A stretch of DNA of 64,000 bases. It comes from Protopterus annectens (Eukaryota; Chordata; Ceratodontiformes; Protopteridae). The stretch is from the NCBI RefSeq assembly GCF_019279795.1, contig NC_056743.1, positions 1,782,759,466 to 1,782,823,465 on the forward strand, written 5' to 3'. Both the position numbers and the translations under genes were made by a program. The notes beneath the pieces are model-generated. The model ran no database searches and was not told where the DNA came from. It was given only the letters and a program-made list of their open reading frames with translations. Below, piece after piece: positions 22,301-33,894 of this stretch. The stretch's first letter is position 1, and each line of letters begins with the position of its first letter.

Positions 22301-23097
22301 CCTGCTGGATCTAGCTTTGTTTGTGTAACTTGAGCACTAATCCAGACATTCTAAAGTATTCAATTGTATTTATTACTGCTTGGTTGTAACTTGATTAAAG
22401 TGTAGCTATCATTCTAAGTCTTTTGGATTAAGCACTTGGGCTTCAGACCAGTTGTTTTACATTAGGAAGGTTTGTGGCAAGCACTGTGGTGGCAGGACAG
22501 GTAGCTTTCATCCTTCTAAGTTGGGAATTGCTGATTGAGAGCCCAGTGTCCAAGGGTATTAGTTCTGGTTTAGGCACTTGGGCTTCAGGCCAGTTATTTT
22601 ACATTAAGAAGGTTCGTGGTCTGCACTCTTGTGGGAGAAGAGGCTGGACTCTGCCCTTCTGAGCTGGGAATTTCTGGTTAAAGGTTTATAGTGCCTGAAT
22701 ATTTGAACTGTATCTTACTGAAATTGGTACACCTTGTTTGCTCTAGCATAGACTAGACCCAGGCCTGCTGAATCTAGCTTTGTTTATATGCTTGTTGTTT
22801 GTTTGCTTGTTATTTCCCTGGAAGCTAATTCCACCTAATACGCGGCTTCTCAGCGCTTCTATGGATCACTAGTGATATCTGCATTGCTTACTGTACTAGT
22901 TCCTTGTTTCACTTGAAAGAAAGTTACTGTTTGTCATTTTTGCATTTAGTTACTTGTAACACATTGCACTCAAGTTACCTGGCACTTGCTCACTAAAGCA
23001 ATTATATAAGTCAGCACTAAAAATTAAAAGCACTACACCCTCACTCCCCACTGGCCCTTGTTTTCAATTATTAAGGAATTCCCAATATTATTCTAGC
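22301..23097 (+). other. Probable 5' UTR of CR1, with internal direct repeats
   Basis: It lies directly upstream of CR1 ORF1. A segment starting gcacttgggcttcag occurs at about 22432 and 22574 (period about 142 bp). A second pair containing gcctgctg(g/a)atctagctttg lies near 22297 and 22757. Repeats upstream of ORF1 would fit a CR1 5' UTR promoter array, but I cannot place the element's exact 5' end. Confidence 0.5.
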
Positions 23098-24072
23098 ATG
23101 TCCAAAGGTCAGTTGTCAATCTCCTCTCCGGTCCAGCTGGTGAATCTGGGAATCTTGAGGCAATGTTATAACTGCCTCATGTACACAGACAACCCTCTCC
23201 TCCTCCCACATAACACAAATACTTGCGAGAGATGCAGCTATTTAGCCAAACTGGAGGCTGAGCTCTCTCAACTCAAGACTGGCAAGACCAGACAGGAGGA
23301 GAAGGCAACTACACACACCACAAAACCAGCCTCACATAATGCTACCACACCTCTGAATCAAACACATAAACACACAAAGACATACTTGGAGGCTCTGAGT
23401 AAAAATTTACCTAAACAGCAGAGGCCTCCAAAGCAGACACCCAAACAACTGCTACCTCAAGACACCCCACAAGCAACACATAAACCACAAAAGCAGTGTG
23501 CAAAGCAGTCACAGCCCTTAAGGCCAAATACAACACCAAACATACTTGTCATAGGTGACTCCATAGTCAGACACACTGACGTCCCACTCACCAGGCTGAA
23601 CAAGGAGAGGGTCACAGTAAGCTGCCTATCGGGTGCTAGAATCCGCCACATAACACAATCACTCTGGTCACTCCACGGCAAGTACAAATATGACACAGTC
23701 ATTGTCCATGCTGGTGTGAACGACCTGAGACGTACCTCCCTGGACTACATGAAAAGAGACATAGAGGAGCTCTCTGATTATGTAGCCCAGGCAGGTATGA
23801 CCCTGACCCTGAGCAGTATCCTTCCTTCACCAAGAATGATGCCACAATATAGAGACAAGATGATCAGCTTTAACAATTGGCTTAATGTCTGGTGTCATTC
23901 AAAGGGGATCCAGTGTCTGTCTGCCTGGGATGACATGCTTGACAAGCCATGCTGCTTCACAAGGGACGGCTTGCACCTGTCACCCCTGGGATTCCGGATA
24001 TTGGCTAAGGCTCTTGCCACCCCCATAGTGCCTTTTTTAGGCAAGGCTCAAATTCTAAACCTACCACCCTAG
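23098..24072 (+). CDS. CR1 LINE ORF1, SGNH/GDSL esterase-type protein, intact
   Basis: An ATG-started frame of 324 codons. The N-terminus has two CxxC pairs (residues 23-26 and 43-46) that could bind zinc, followed by a short coiled-coil-like stretch (49-60). A Thr/Pro/Gln/Lys-rich linker runs to about residue 145. The rest is an SGNH hydrolase-like domain with its catalytic landmarks present: GDSI (Ser155), CLSGAR, GVND (Asn208) and DGLH (Asp290, His293). CR1 ORF1 proteins bind RNA and carry such a domain; its exact role in retrotransposition is not settled. ORF2 begins about 20-30 bp downstream. No stop or frameshift is visible, unlike ORF2, so this is the best-preserved gene here. Confidence 0.85.
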   Translation: MSKGQLSISSPVQLVNLGILRQCYNCLMYTDNPLLLPHNTNTCERCSYLAKLEAELSQLKTGKTRQEEKATTHTTKPASHNATTPLNQTHKHTKTYLEALSKNLPKQQRPPKQTPKQLLPQDTPQATHKPQKQCAKQSQPLRPNTTPNILVIGDSIVRHTDVPLTRLNKERVTVSCLSGARIRHITQSLWSLHGKYKYDTVIVHAGVNDLRRTSLDYMKRDIEELSDYVAQAGMTLTLSSILPSPRMMPQYRDKMISFNNWLNVWCHSKGIQCLSAWDDMLDKPCCFTRDGLHLSPLGFRILAKALATPIVPFLGKAQILNLPP

Positions 24073-24092
24073 AAAACAAAAATGGGAAGAAA

Positions 24093-26891
24093 TTGAGGGT
24101 AATGCTGCTCAATGCCAGAAGTCTAAATCTCAAAATGCACGCACTCGAGGCCCTTCTCAGTATGGAGAACATCGATGTCTGTGCTGTAAGTGAAACCTGG
24201 TTCAAGGCTCCTGAGAGCACCCCGGCACTATTAGGTTTTACCTCATATCATGCGTTCTGGCCCCAAAACCCGGACCACACCACAAAAGGAGGGGGTGTAT
24301 CCATATTCATAAAGGATACCCACACCTCCAGGTTGGTGGCAACGCACAAAGCTTCGGAAACCATCCAGGTGCAACTAACCATAGGCAAAACTGCTCTACA
24401 AATTGTAGCGTGCTACAGGCCACCCTCTCAAACTCAGGAACCCCACACAGCCTTCCTGAAGACACTGGAGGGTATAAATGTATCTCCAAACACCATCATA
24501 TTGGGTGACTTCAACTACCCGAATATAGACTGGGAACATTACTCAAGCCCTAACTTTCTAGCCCAACGGTTCCTGGAGTTCATAAATTCAAATGCCATGG
24601 AACAGCTAGTCACTGTTTCCACGAGAGGAGAAAATATACTAGATCTCATTATCACAAACATGGGGACAAAATGCTCCACAACGGAAGTATATCCCTCATT
24701 GGTGAGATCTGATCATAAACTAATCTCACTGGAAATCCACATCCCGCCCCCACCCCAAACAAAAGACCACAGTGAAGAACTTCTCTAAAGCAAACTTCAC
24801 ACTACTCAAGACTGGTGTGGTATCCTTCAAGGCCCCTGAGCCAGTGGAAACCACAACCCAAGCTGCGGAAGCCCTTACAAATGCCTTCTATGAACACCTC
24901 CAGGACTGCATGGATCAGGCAATCCCAAATAAAACCAAGACTCTTTCCACAAAGGGCAAACGTCCAGTCTGGTGGACCCCAGCCATTAACAAACTTTGCA
25001 ATAAGAGGAGAAAGCTATTACATGATAGAACAAAATCCATAAAAGGGAAGTCACCCTGATCATTATTAGTAAAAAATATGAGCACTCATAAAATCAACTA
25101 AGGCCAATTTTGAGAGAAAAATTGCCATGGATTCAAAGGACAATCATAAGGCCTTTTTCAGCTATGTTAGGAACCTGGGTGGAAACTCCCAGATATGCTC
25201 AGAATTAGTCCAAAATGATACAAAAACCACTGAACCCACAGACATTGCCAACATACTGGCAGACAGGTTCAGTGCAAACTTCACCCCCCTCTCCCCCTAA
25301 AGGAGAGATAACTATCCCAGCAGAGTGTAGCCTCCCAGACATCTCAAATGCGCAGGTGAAAGCTGCTCTCTCTAAAGCTAAAAACACAGCATCAATGGGA
25401 CCAGATGATGTCCCCAGCTGTGTGCTACATGAGGTAAATGAGGAATTAAACCCGCACATAAGGCAGCTGTTTAATCTCAGCCTTACCACAGGATACATGC
25501 CCAAGGAGTGGCGTACAGCAACTGTGATCCCACTCCACAAAGGCGGTGCCTCTACGGACCCTGGTAATTACCGCCCCATAAGCTTAACAAGTCTAGTCTG
25601 CAAAGCTATGGAGAGGATCATAATGGAGCTCATAAACAAAGATATAGGGGACTTGCAGACATTGGACCAGACCCAGTTTGGCTTCGTCAAGGGCAGATCA
25701 TGCCTTTTGAACTTGGTCGACTTCTTCAAAACAGTCACCAAGGCCATTGATGAGGGAAAGGCAGTCCATACAGCCTACCTTGACCTTGCAAAGGCCTTCG
25801 ACACGATACCCCACTTGGGTATTGTAGAAAAACTTACCAGCTTAAATGTAAACCCATATGTCACAAGATGGGTTGCAAACTGGCTTAAGGACAGAACCCA
25901 CAGGGTTAGAGTTGCTGGCGCTATGTCAGACTCCAAGCCGGTCACAAGCGGTGTCCCACAGGGCTCGGTCCTTGGCCCCCTATTGTTTGGCATCTACTTC
26001 TCAGAAGTACAGGCCAACATGGGAGGACTTTGGCTGACAAAGTTTGCAGACGACTGCAAACTGGGCGCCATAGTGGAAAGTGCATCGGACATGGATATCC
26101 TTCAGAAGGGACTCACGGAAACAGATAGCTGGTGCCAGAGCCATGGCCTGAAGTTAAACGCCAAAAAATGTATAGTCATACCCTTCGGGAAAAACAAGGT
26201 AACCCCAAGCTACCATATAGGTGGCAATCCACTAAGCACAGAAGAGGTTATCAGGGACCTGGGGACCCAGGTTGACAGTGGCCTTTCTTTTGACACTCAT
26301 GTTGCTAAAGTGGTTAGAAAGACCTACATTGCCCACCTGATCATGAAAGGATTCACATCCAGATCTAGTGAGGTCATTGTTCCCCTGTACTCTTCACTTA
26401 TCAGACCAATGATCAAGTACAATGCCCCATTCGGGATGTATCGCACCCGACATCTGCAGCAATTGGAGAGACCCCAAAAGTTCCTCACCAAAAGGATAAA
26501 GGGACTCCAAAATCTGTCATATGCTGCCAGATTGAAGAAACTCCAGCTCTATTCAGTTGCATACTGTCTGCTCAGAGGTGACATGTGCCTGACATACAAG
26601 GCCATGTCCAACCCGGAATTAATGGACATGCTCCACCTCAAAAAATCCAAATCCACCAAAACCACTAGAGCAAGCGACTTAAACCTTAGCACGGATATAA
26701 ATAGGACGTGCTGGAGGGATAGATTTATCACTCAGAGACTCCCTATGCTGTGGAATAAAATCCCGGTCCATGTGAGGCAGAGCACCTCGCTGGCTCTGTT
26801 CAAGAGAAATCTTGACCTGTGGATGGGAGATCGTAGGTTTATCCCAGGAATCATCTCTGTGTCACTGCTGGACAGAGGCACAACAAACTAA
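24093..26891 (+). pseudogene. CR1 LINE ORF2: AP endonuclease plus reverse transcriptase, frameshifted
   Basis: The endonuclease lies in 24093-24788 (first ATG at 24102) with LNARSLN, SETWF, GGGVSIFIKD, ACYRPPS, LGDFNYPNIDW and SDHKLISLE, so its catalytic blocks look complete. A frame change near 24780 leads to a basic linker (24772-25059). Stops and another shift follow before 25215. From there 558 codons are open: KNTASMGPDDVP, YRPISLTSLVCK, YLDLAKAFD (motif A, residues 188-196), SGVPQGSVLGP (B, 245-255), FADD (C, 277-280), and the C-terminal WRDRFITQRLPMLWNKIP. The lesions mean no full product. Related truncated copies lie at 9838-10620, 19282-19880 and 20597-21560. Confidence 0.9.
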
Positions 26892-27005
26892 TGGGCACAG
26901 TATTTTTTCATATAAGGGGTGGCGTAAGCCACAAAAATTTGGGCTAGGCTTATAAATGCCTTAGGGCAGATAGCCTAGTATAAACCTATGAACCTATGAA
27001 CCTAT
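26892..27005 (+). repeat. CR1 3' UTR and 8-bp tandem tail
   Basis: A short UTR (ggggtggcgtaagccacaaa, gcctagtata) ends in about three copies of aacctatg (26982-27005). CR1 elements characteristically end in short 8-bp tandem repeats rather than poly(A). The sequence after it is a different, minus-strand LINE, so this marks the insertion junction. Confidence 0.9.
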
Positions 27006-29865
27006 GGTTTGATACATTGACATAGCCAGTTTAGTGTCAAATATTGTTCGAGTCTTATCTTAAATTGACTCAGGGTGGTAAGTAAAATAATATCAGCTGG
27101 GAGTGAGTTCCAGGATCTACCTGCAGAGTTGGCAAAGAGAGAGTCACCGTCTGAGTTATTAGTTTTGATAGTCTGAACTAGCACTTTGTTGGCACCACCT
27201 TTATTCTCTATGTAGCTAGCCTTCAGCTGGCCGCTATGTCTGTTCTACTTTGCTGGGTTTCCTGCCTCTGCTTTACTCCTATAGACTTTCTTCACATAAT
27301 GGAAGGGGATAGTGAGGAGAGTGAGGTGTCCCAGGCTGCCAAGGGTGTTTCCCTTTTAAATACCACTCTTGTGCATGGTCATCAAAGTTTCAAAGATAGG
27401 GTGCTCTGTCATCATTGGTGCTGAACTGTCCATCAGTTTCACAGTGGATTGACATCAGCAAGCTACCTGGGCCATCCTCAGCAGCACTCCATGATTATTT
27501 CCTCAGTCCGCATGAGGGAATTCAAACTACTTTGTGTACCTCACTGTGCCACTAATTAAACCCAGGCTGCTTGAGCCATAGTCATGGTTTTATTACTCTA
27601 GGCCATGGAGCTGGTCATTAGCTGTTTTCTTAAGTTTGTTTTGAAAGTGTGGAAGTTGTTGACTTTTTTTGATAAAGGATGATGAATGGACACTCTAAAC
27701 TGGCCATAAATGTGAGTGTGTGTCTATTTGAGTGTGTGCTGTGGAAGAACAACCATGGCAAGGTTAGTCACCCAGCTCTGTAAACCTTGGCTGTAGATGA
27801 TTGCCACTGTTGAAGTGACACCTGACCCCACGTGCGAAAATGTGAAAAAGGAGCTGTGGATAGATGGATGATTGATGTATTATTCCAGAGTTTGGAAATC
27901 TTTACAGAGAAGAGGGCATCTTCATGAGTTTCATTTGATATTTGTGTCAGAGCTAGGTATTGATATTTGGATCTTACCTTTATAGCAGGGTGCAACACTG
28001 AAGGAATCTGGTGATTGTGAAACTTTCGTTATTGATATGGTATCTTATAGGCTATATTAGGTTGATCACAACTAAGGAAGTTTGGCATTTATACCCAATC
28101 GATTTTCATAAGAGGAATGTAGTAATTTAATCTACTACATAGGCTTGTGGTAAATTTTGCAGTCTCCTAATTAAATTAAATTAAATTAGTTCTGTTCACC
28201 TCAACCAACTTGAACATCAAATACAATATGTAACAGAAAAAAATAATCTCACACTAGTTCTACTATATAGGTTAACAGCCTGGAAAACTTTTTTTAGCTG
28301 TGGGGTTTGTGAAGATAGAGGATGCAGGCAGCAAGCTGGGTATCAGGAGTGATGGAGGTTACAACGGCTGTTTGGCTATGGCCTGGGAGACATCATTTTG
28401 TCTTTTGCCTTACATAGTAGGCCCAGTTTGGGACAATTTTTTTAGTTGAACTATTGCATGTGATGGTCAATGGTCATCTTGATTGAAGAGAGCATAATCA
28501 ATTTAGTTTTTTGGGCGATCAGTAGTACTTGGGATTATTCTAGCCACATTTCAATAGCTAAGAAGATTCATGGGTGATGAACTGTATCTATAAAAGATTA
28601 GGTGTCAATAGACTAGGGTCAGGTCATAAGCATATTATATAACAGTGTCATGTTTTGCTGCTAATTGCATATCATTTATGAATATGTTGAATGGGGGGGG
28701 CCTAAAATAGAGTCTTGTGGAACATCTATTCGCACTGCTTGGTTGTAGAGAAACTATGCAACCACTGAACAAACTGGCTATGTACCCTGAGATAGCTGGT
28801 GAACCAGGTCAATGTTCAGCCATCGAAAGAAAATTCACCTGAATGGCTAAACATTGAACCATATGCATTGAAAGTTCACTTAGGCAGGGAGAGTAACTAC
28901 TTGTCCAACACTCCCCCATCTGCCCTTTTCCCCACTTTACTGCAGTCTCAAAGTTGATATATATAATTAGGGGTAGTGTGTGGGGGCAAAGCCCCCCACC
29001 TGGATGGGTTTGAAATGCTTTGTTGTGTGAGACAAGGAAGTGTTAGACAGCTAGCTACTTTCCCTGTTTCACTCATTCACTGAAGTGAATGTTTGGTAAG
29101 TGAACTTTCAATGCTTAGGGTTTGATGTTTAGCTGTTTGAGTGAATTTTCATTCGATGGCTGAACATAGACCTGGTGAACCAGGTAACTCCACTTGTTTT
29201 AAAGAATGGGGATGACTGTCTGTAGAGTAATAGCTAATATGAAACTGTATATTAGAGACATCAAGAAACCAGGTAGACCCAGATGTCCTTCATTTATGAT
29301 TTGGTTAATAGAGTCGAAGAATGAGAGTAGGGCTGTTTCAGTGTTGTAGTTGGGGCACATTCCACATTATGCAGGGAGTAGTAATTGTTCCTCTCAGAGG
29401 AACTTTAGGATTTCTATATTGATATATTTTCGTAAGACTTTGGAGAGGGGTGGGAGTATAGCAATTCGTCTATAGTTGGATAGTTCAATAGCATTTCCTC
29501 CTTTGTATAAGTGAATGATGTAGAAGATATTTTTTGACTGTGTGTATGGATGCCTTTTTCTAGGACTTTGGAGAGGACTGGGAATATGACAATTGGTCAG
29601 TAGTTAGATGGTTCAATGCTGTAGGATTTTAATTTCACAAAGAATTCTTGAATGGATCTGTTGATAAGAACAGACACTAGGTAGGATAGTGCATTAGCAC
29701 CAGTTTTGATGACTCTACAGTAAGCTTAGCTGCTAAAGTGGAAGCAGGTTAATTTGAGAAGATGTATTTTAAAATTGCTAGGGCAGAATGAGTTTAAAAG
29801 GGAATTCAGCTGAGTCCATTATATTGGTTGGAGCAGATGGGATTATGGTCTGTATGTTGCATGAA
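27006..29865 (-). pseudogene. Decayed L2/CR1-group LINE, minus strand
   Basis: Minus frames give the polymerase in order. At about 29510-29390: HLYKGGNAIELSNYRR and AILPPLSKVL. At about 29330: YNTETALLSFFDSI. At about 28720: DVPQDSILGP (motif B). At about 28640: AYDLTLV (motif C region). The C-terminal blocks are LWNNTSIIHLSTAPFSHF (27998-27768) and RSWNSLPADI (27184-27002). Many stops and shifts interrupt it. Near 29540-29640 a second copy of the SNY..I..PVLSKVLEK block suggests a small internal duplication. A foldback element interrupts it at 28807-29172, and a hAT at 29866 separates it from its 5' continuation at 40289. The part 27185-27660 does not look like LINE coding sequence. Confidence 0.7.
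28807..29172. mobile_element. 366-bp foldback MITE with 10-bp target duplication
   Basis: The two ends are inverted repeats of about 75 bp. Both start ggtc(a/t)atgttcagccatcgaa and end near gcattgaaagttcactta. The 10-bp tggtgaacca precedes it (28797-28806) and follows it (29173-29182). The middle (28890-29080) has no frame. Long inverted arms and a 9-11 bp duplication suggest a Mutator-like or related non-autonomous element. The duplication length is uncertain by a few bases because the flank itself is partly palindromic. Confidence 0.85.
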
Positions 29866-30005
29866 CAGTGATAGGAGTAACGCATTACTGTAATATATTA
29901 CATTTTTTTACTAACTAGTAATACTAGGTGTTACTTTTCAGTATAGTAATGTTACTTTTTTTAGTAACTAGTAATGCAAATGTGCATTACTTTTTGCGTT
30001 ACTCG

Positions 30006-30219
30006 GTGTTCCAAATTCCAGCCTGTCAGAATTGACCTCAAGGAGCTGACGTCATGCACACATTTCCAGCTGTTCAAATGCTTTGCGAGTGGGAATGGCA
30101 CTCCGAATGGATTTAACTGAATAAATGCGAGTGAGCGGGGTAAGGAAACCATTTTATTTTTTTCTGAAACAGGAATTATGTTCAGGGAAGTGTGTGTGTG
30201 CGTGTGTGTGCGTGTGTGC

Positions 30220-30256
<37 letters not shown>

Positions 30257-32589
30257 GGGAATTGTCAAGTGAGGCAGACTTAAAACGTTTTGTTTTCCAT
30301 ATAGCTTTGGAACCTTGTAATGGTATTCTTCACAAAGTTGAATCTTTCCAGTTTTCTAAGAAGTAGGAAACTGTTTTGAAAGCCATTGTCATGTTGTTGA
30401 AAAGGCCAGCCGTGATGAGACCATCATTAACAATTCTGCAAATGTTATCGGTGGCAGATAAAAGTTGTGCTGAAAGTATTTGTAAATACATGTTGTTAGA
30501 TAAACACGTTGTTTATCTGTTAAAAGAACACAGTTAATGAGTATGAATGATTGTTTATATGAGTTTTTTTCAATTTTTTTGGCAAAAGGGCAAAGGTTAG
30601 ATGTAGGGCAGATATTCTCTGAGTGATTTTGCTGATGAAGTTTTAGGGAAAGAAATTGTGTAAGAGTGCTTGAAGGAAAGTGAAACAATTTCTGTGGTCA
30701 AAGGCAGACTGAAAATAAAGGTCAGACGCTTAGTTCTTTAAAATGTAGGATGTAGGATAGTGAAAGTTAAAATTGATTGTTTCAGACTTTTTGGCAAGGG
30801 CTTGATTTCTTTAGGAGAAATCCAACTGAAATAAAAGATGGCTGTGTAGCCAGATAAAAAATAGATACCAAATAAAGTCCAAAAGATATATTTTTGCATT
30901 TAAAAGAACATTTTTTTTGCAAAAGTAGTGCAATGCATAGGGGATGCAGTAAATGTACATAGTTTATACTGTGTATAACTAAACGTCATTATGGAGGTTT
31001 CACCTTCTCACAAAGTGTTTCTAAGGTTCTAAGGTAAACAGATATTTTGTTGGATTGCTATAACATGTTTCTGCTAAGTCTAATAATTTTTTAAAATGTT
31101 TTGTGTAATTTATTATACAAAAAAAGATATGGGCATATTGAAAGGAATAGTAATTTGCATTTCAAAAGTTTACAGCTTGTCTACAGTCTGCTCACATATT
31201 TGTTCATTATGACTGGCAGAAAGTTAATTGCTTTCTATGATGTTACATCAGTGCAACATGTATCTTTAGTGCATGTAAGTTTTACATATGTAAGCCACAC
31301 TTATTCCTTTATCACTTCTCATGCATTTTATAACATTAGTGCTGCATTATGCTGTATGTATGTATGCTTGAGGACTGTATGAAGGAGGGGGGTTTCCTAG
31401 CTGTCATTCCTCTTCCTCTCAACAAAAAAGTACAAGATCAAAGAGAGGGATAAAGGATGGTAAAGCAGAATTCATTATTGCAGAAGATTTGTGGAAAGAA
31501 CTGTATAAGCAATCATTCTGGATTTCTAAGCACTGGCTGCATGTGATGTTATTCTTCCCCAAATCCTTCACATTACTGTCTTAAATGGCACTCACTAGAA
31601 GGTAGTTTCTTTTGATGGTCCTCAGTTTCATTATGCAAATCACTGAGGTGCTGAAATATAGATTATGCCATGTCACTAGATTATGCCATGTCACCAAACC
31701 AGTCTTTAGCAGTCATTCACTAATAACATCAGCTTACCAAATGAGTGTACTTCTTTAGAGTGGGGAAAATGTGGGGTTTTAGATGCAGTGTGAGGGAACA
31801 GATACATGCAGACAAAGAATAAAATGTGCTGCACAGCTTGAATGGTTTTATATATGTACCTGTAAGAATATCTTGGTAGCTGATGCATTTCAGTACAAAT
31901 AAAATATGTGCACACCAGCTGATAGCTGTGAAATACTTTTTTGTAAGCTGGCTGAGCTACATATACAACATTCTACCATTTATACATGGTGATGTGTATG
32001 CTTTCTGTGACTAGCGATATTCTGAAATGGCGACTTGTGCAAACATTAGAACCTCAGAACATATGTTATTTTAATTAGATGTAATTAAAATAACTGTTTT
32101 TCTATTCAAAACAGACTTTGACATCTGTTCTGCTTTACTTAATCTTAAAGAAATACTGATACTTCATAGAAAATACTGGAAACACTAAGATACAGCACAC
32201 TTTACATTCCATGTATATTCCGTGTATATTACTGCTCCTGGTATTAAGTACTGCACAAATATGTAACATTTTACATAAGGATTCCATACATGTGTGTGTG
32301 TGAAAATGCTCCTTTTTGATAAACCTGGTGGCTAGAGGTACTCAGGCTCATACCCTGTACCTTGGGTACAAGGTAAAAAGAGGCTAAACTCCCTAGCCAG
32401 TACCACTTGTGAATTTGATCTGTTCCTCATACAATCTGTGGTTTTCAGGATTTTTGTGGCAGATCACTGCAGGACGGAATTCATTAAATAATGACAGGGA
32501 TTTATTTGAATTTCAGACTTCATATTCTTCAGAAAATAAATGGTAACACAAAACCTTTATTCTAGCATTTTCTAAGTTTATTAAATCAG
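30006..32589. other. hAT interior, left part; no gene recognised
   Basis: A segment at 30015-30085 (ccagcctgtcagaatt, gagctgacgtca, gttcaaatgctttg) matches the hAT at 4393-6397 and includes a CRE-like tgacgtca. A (TG)n tract lies at 30188-30254. The remainder is A/T-rich with only short frames (for example minus 30688-30389 and plus 31101-31382) that have no motif. Confidence 0.5.
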
Positions 32590-32822
32590 TATTTGAAATG
32601 TGTCCCTATTCTGGGGCTGTATTCCCCCATTATTGGCTTTGTCTAGGTTTATTGTGCTAAGAGGTTAAGAGCTATGGTGAGAAGTAAGAATTGAATTCAT
32701 TAAATGATAGCCATTTAAGTTTCAATCTTCCTGTCTTTCAGGAAACTGCTGATTTGGCATAGTGGTATGTTGTTCTGACTGTAGTGCACAGGGTCCTAGG
32801 TTCAAAACTTGCCATTGAAATG
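32590..32822. repeat. Segment shared with the hAT at 4393-6397 (first)
   Basis: Matches the reverse complement of 5500-5266, including ctgatttggcatagtggtat and ggtagtgaataggg-like stretches. In the small hAT this joins directly to the match at 37000; here the two are 4.2 kb apart. Confidence 0.75.
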
Positions 32823-33408
32823 TGATCCTTTGACAATGTTCCTAGCCTGTATCCAAAAACAGGGGGAGTGAATGGGTAATGTCACTCCTGTAAAAGCACA
32901 GTAATGTTTATGTGAAGTACTTCAGATTTCTACAGTTTTCAACAGTTTGTAGCAATACAGTTTAATAGACGTCTAAATCCGGTGAGACTGCATTGCAGGA
33001 AGGTGGAGCAGTTCCATAAATTCTCCAGAAAAGGTACAAGACGAAGTTGTAAGACTGAATCTGCCAGTTTTGCTGTACCAACTTCACAAGTGACTACAGA
33101 AACTTTTCAACCATCTACAGTAAAGCAGCTTGGCCATCTGCCTGTCTGTTGACTGGTAAGAAAATTATTCTGTGTTACATACAGTATGAATGCCATGCCA
33201 TAGAGGTAATAATAATAACAGAATAAATGTATATACAGCATATTAGCAAATGTAAAACCTTATTAGGGCATGTTAATAGTAAGGCATTATGCAAATGGAT
33301 TGCAATTTGATAGTAAGGCATTATGCAAATGGATTATAGTATTTGACTGGTATCTGAAATAAAATCATGTGTGGTATAAAAATGTTTATTGTGTGTACAA
33401 TGTCATAA

Positions 33409-33894
33409 AATACAGTGCATGACATTATCCAAAGGTTAGACTGTACAGACAAAAATTGTAAAGGTAAAGAACCAAGAAAAGTTAATATGTTGACATTATA
33501 TTCAAATGTTAGACAGTTATGTTCTGTCACCAGATGCAAAAGGTTTATTTCAGAGTTGCAACAACAGTCAAATCAGTTACTGATAGAAACTCTAGTACAT
33601 TTTGTTACAAAGAAATGTAATAAACTTCTAAAAGACAGACACAATGAGTTCAGGAAGCTTAGACAAGTTATACACACATCTTTTCAAAAGTGCATAGGAG
33701 TTTCAAACTCAGCAGAACAGCTTACTAAAGAATGTCAGAAAGACCATGCAACATCACATGAAATTCAACAGCAGTTGCAGGATAAAGGAAATAAATTAGC
33801 TCAACTGACAAAGACTGGGAATTTCCTGCATACACAGTTAATCTGTGCAAAAGAAATATATTTTATAATATGTTTATGTTTTGAAAATGGTTAA
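33409..33894 (+). CDS. Uncharacterised open frame in the large hAT
   Basis: The frame is open from 33409 to a stop at 33894; the first ATG is at 33487, giving about 135 residues. The translation is Lys/Gln-rich and probably helical, with a heptad-like C-terminal half (SHEIQQQLQDKGNKLAQL). There are no Cys/His zinc pairs and no transposase motif. It lies in the 4.2 kb present in this element but absent from the related hAT at 4393-6397. An open frame this long in DNA this A/T-rich is unlikely by chance. It may be a cargo gene, an exon, or part of a nested element. I do not recognise it. A possible upstream exon (about 32950-33150) ends at a good donor-like gtaagaaa but has a stop just before it. 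Confidence 0.4.
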   Translation, partial: NTVHDIIQRLDCTDKNCKGKEPRKVNMLTLYSNVRQLCSVTRCKRFISELQQQSNQLLIETLVHFVTKKCNKLLKDRHNEFRKLRQVIHTSFQKCIGVSNSAEQLTKECQKDHATSHEIQQQLQDKGNKLAQLTKTGNFLHTQLICAKEIYFIICLCFENG

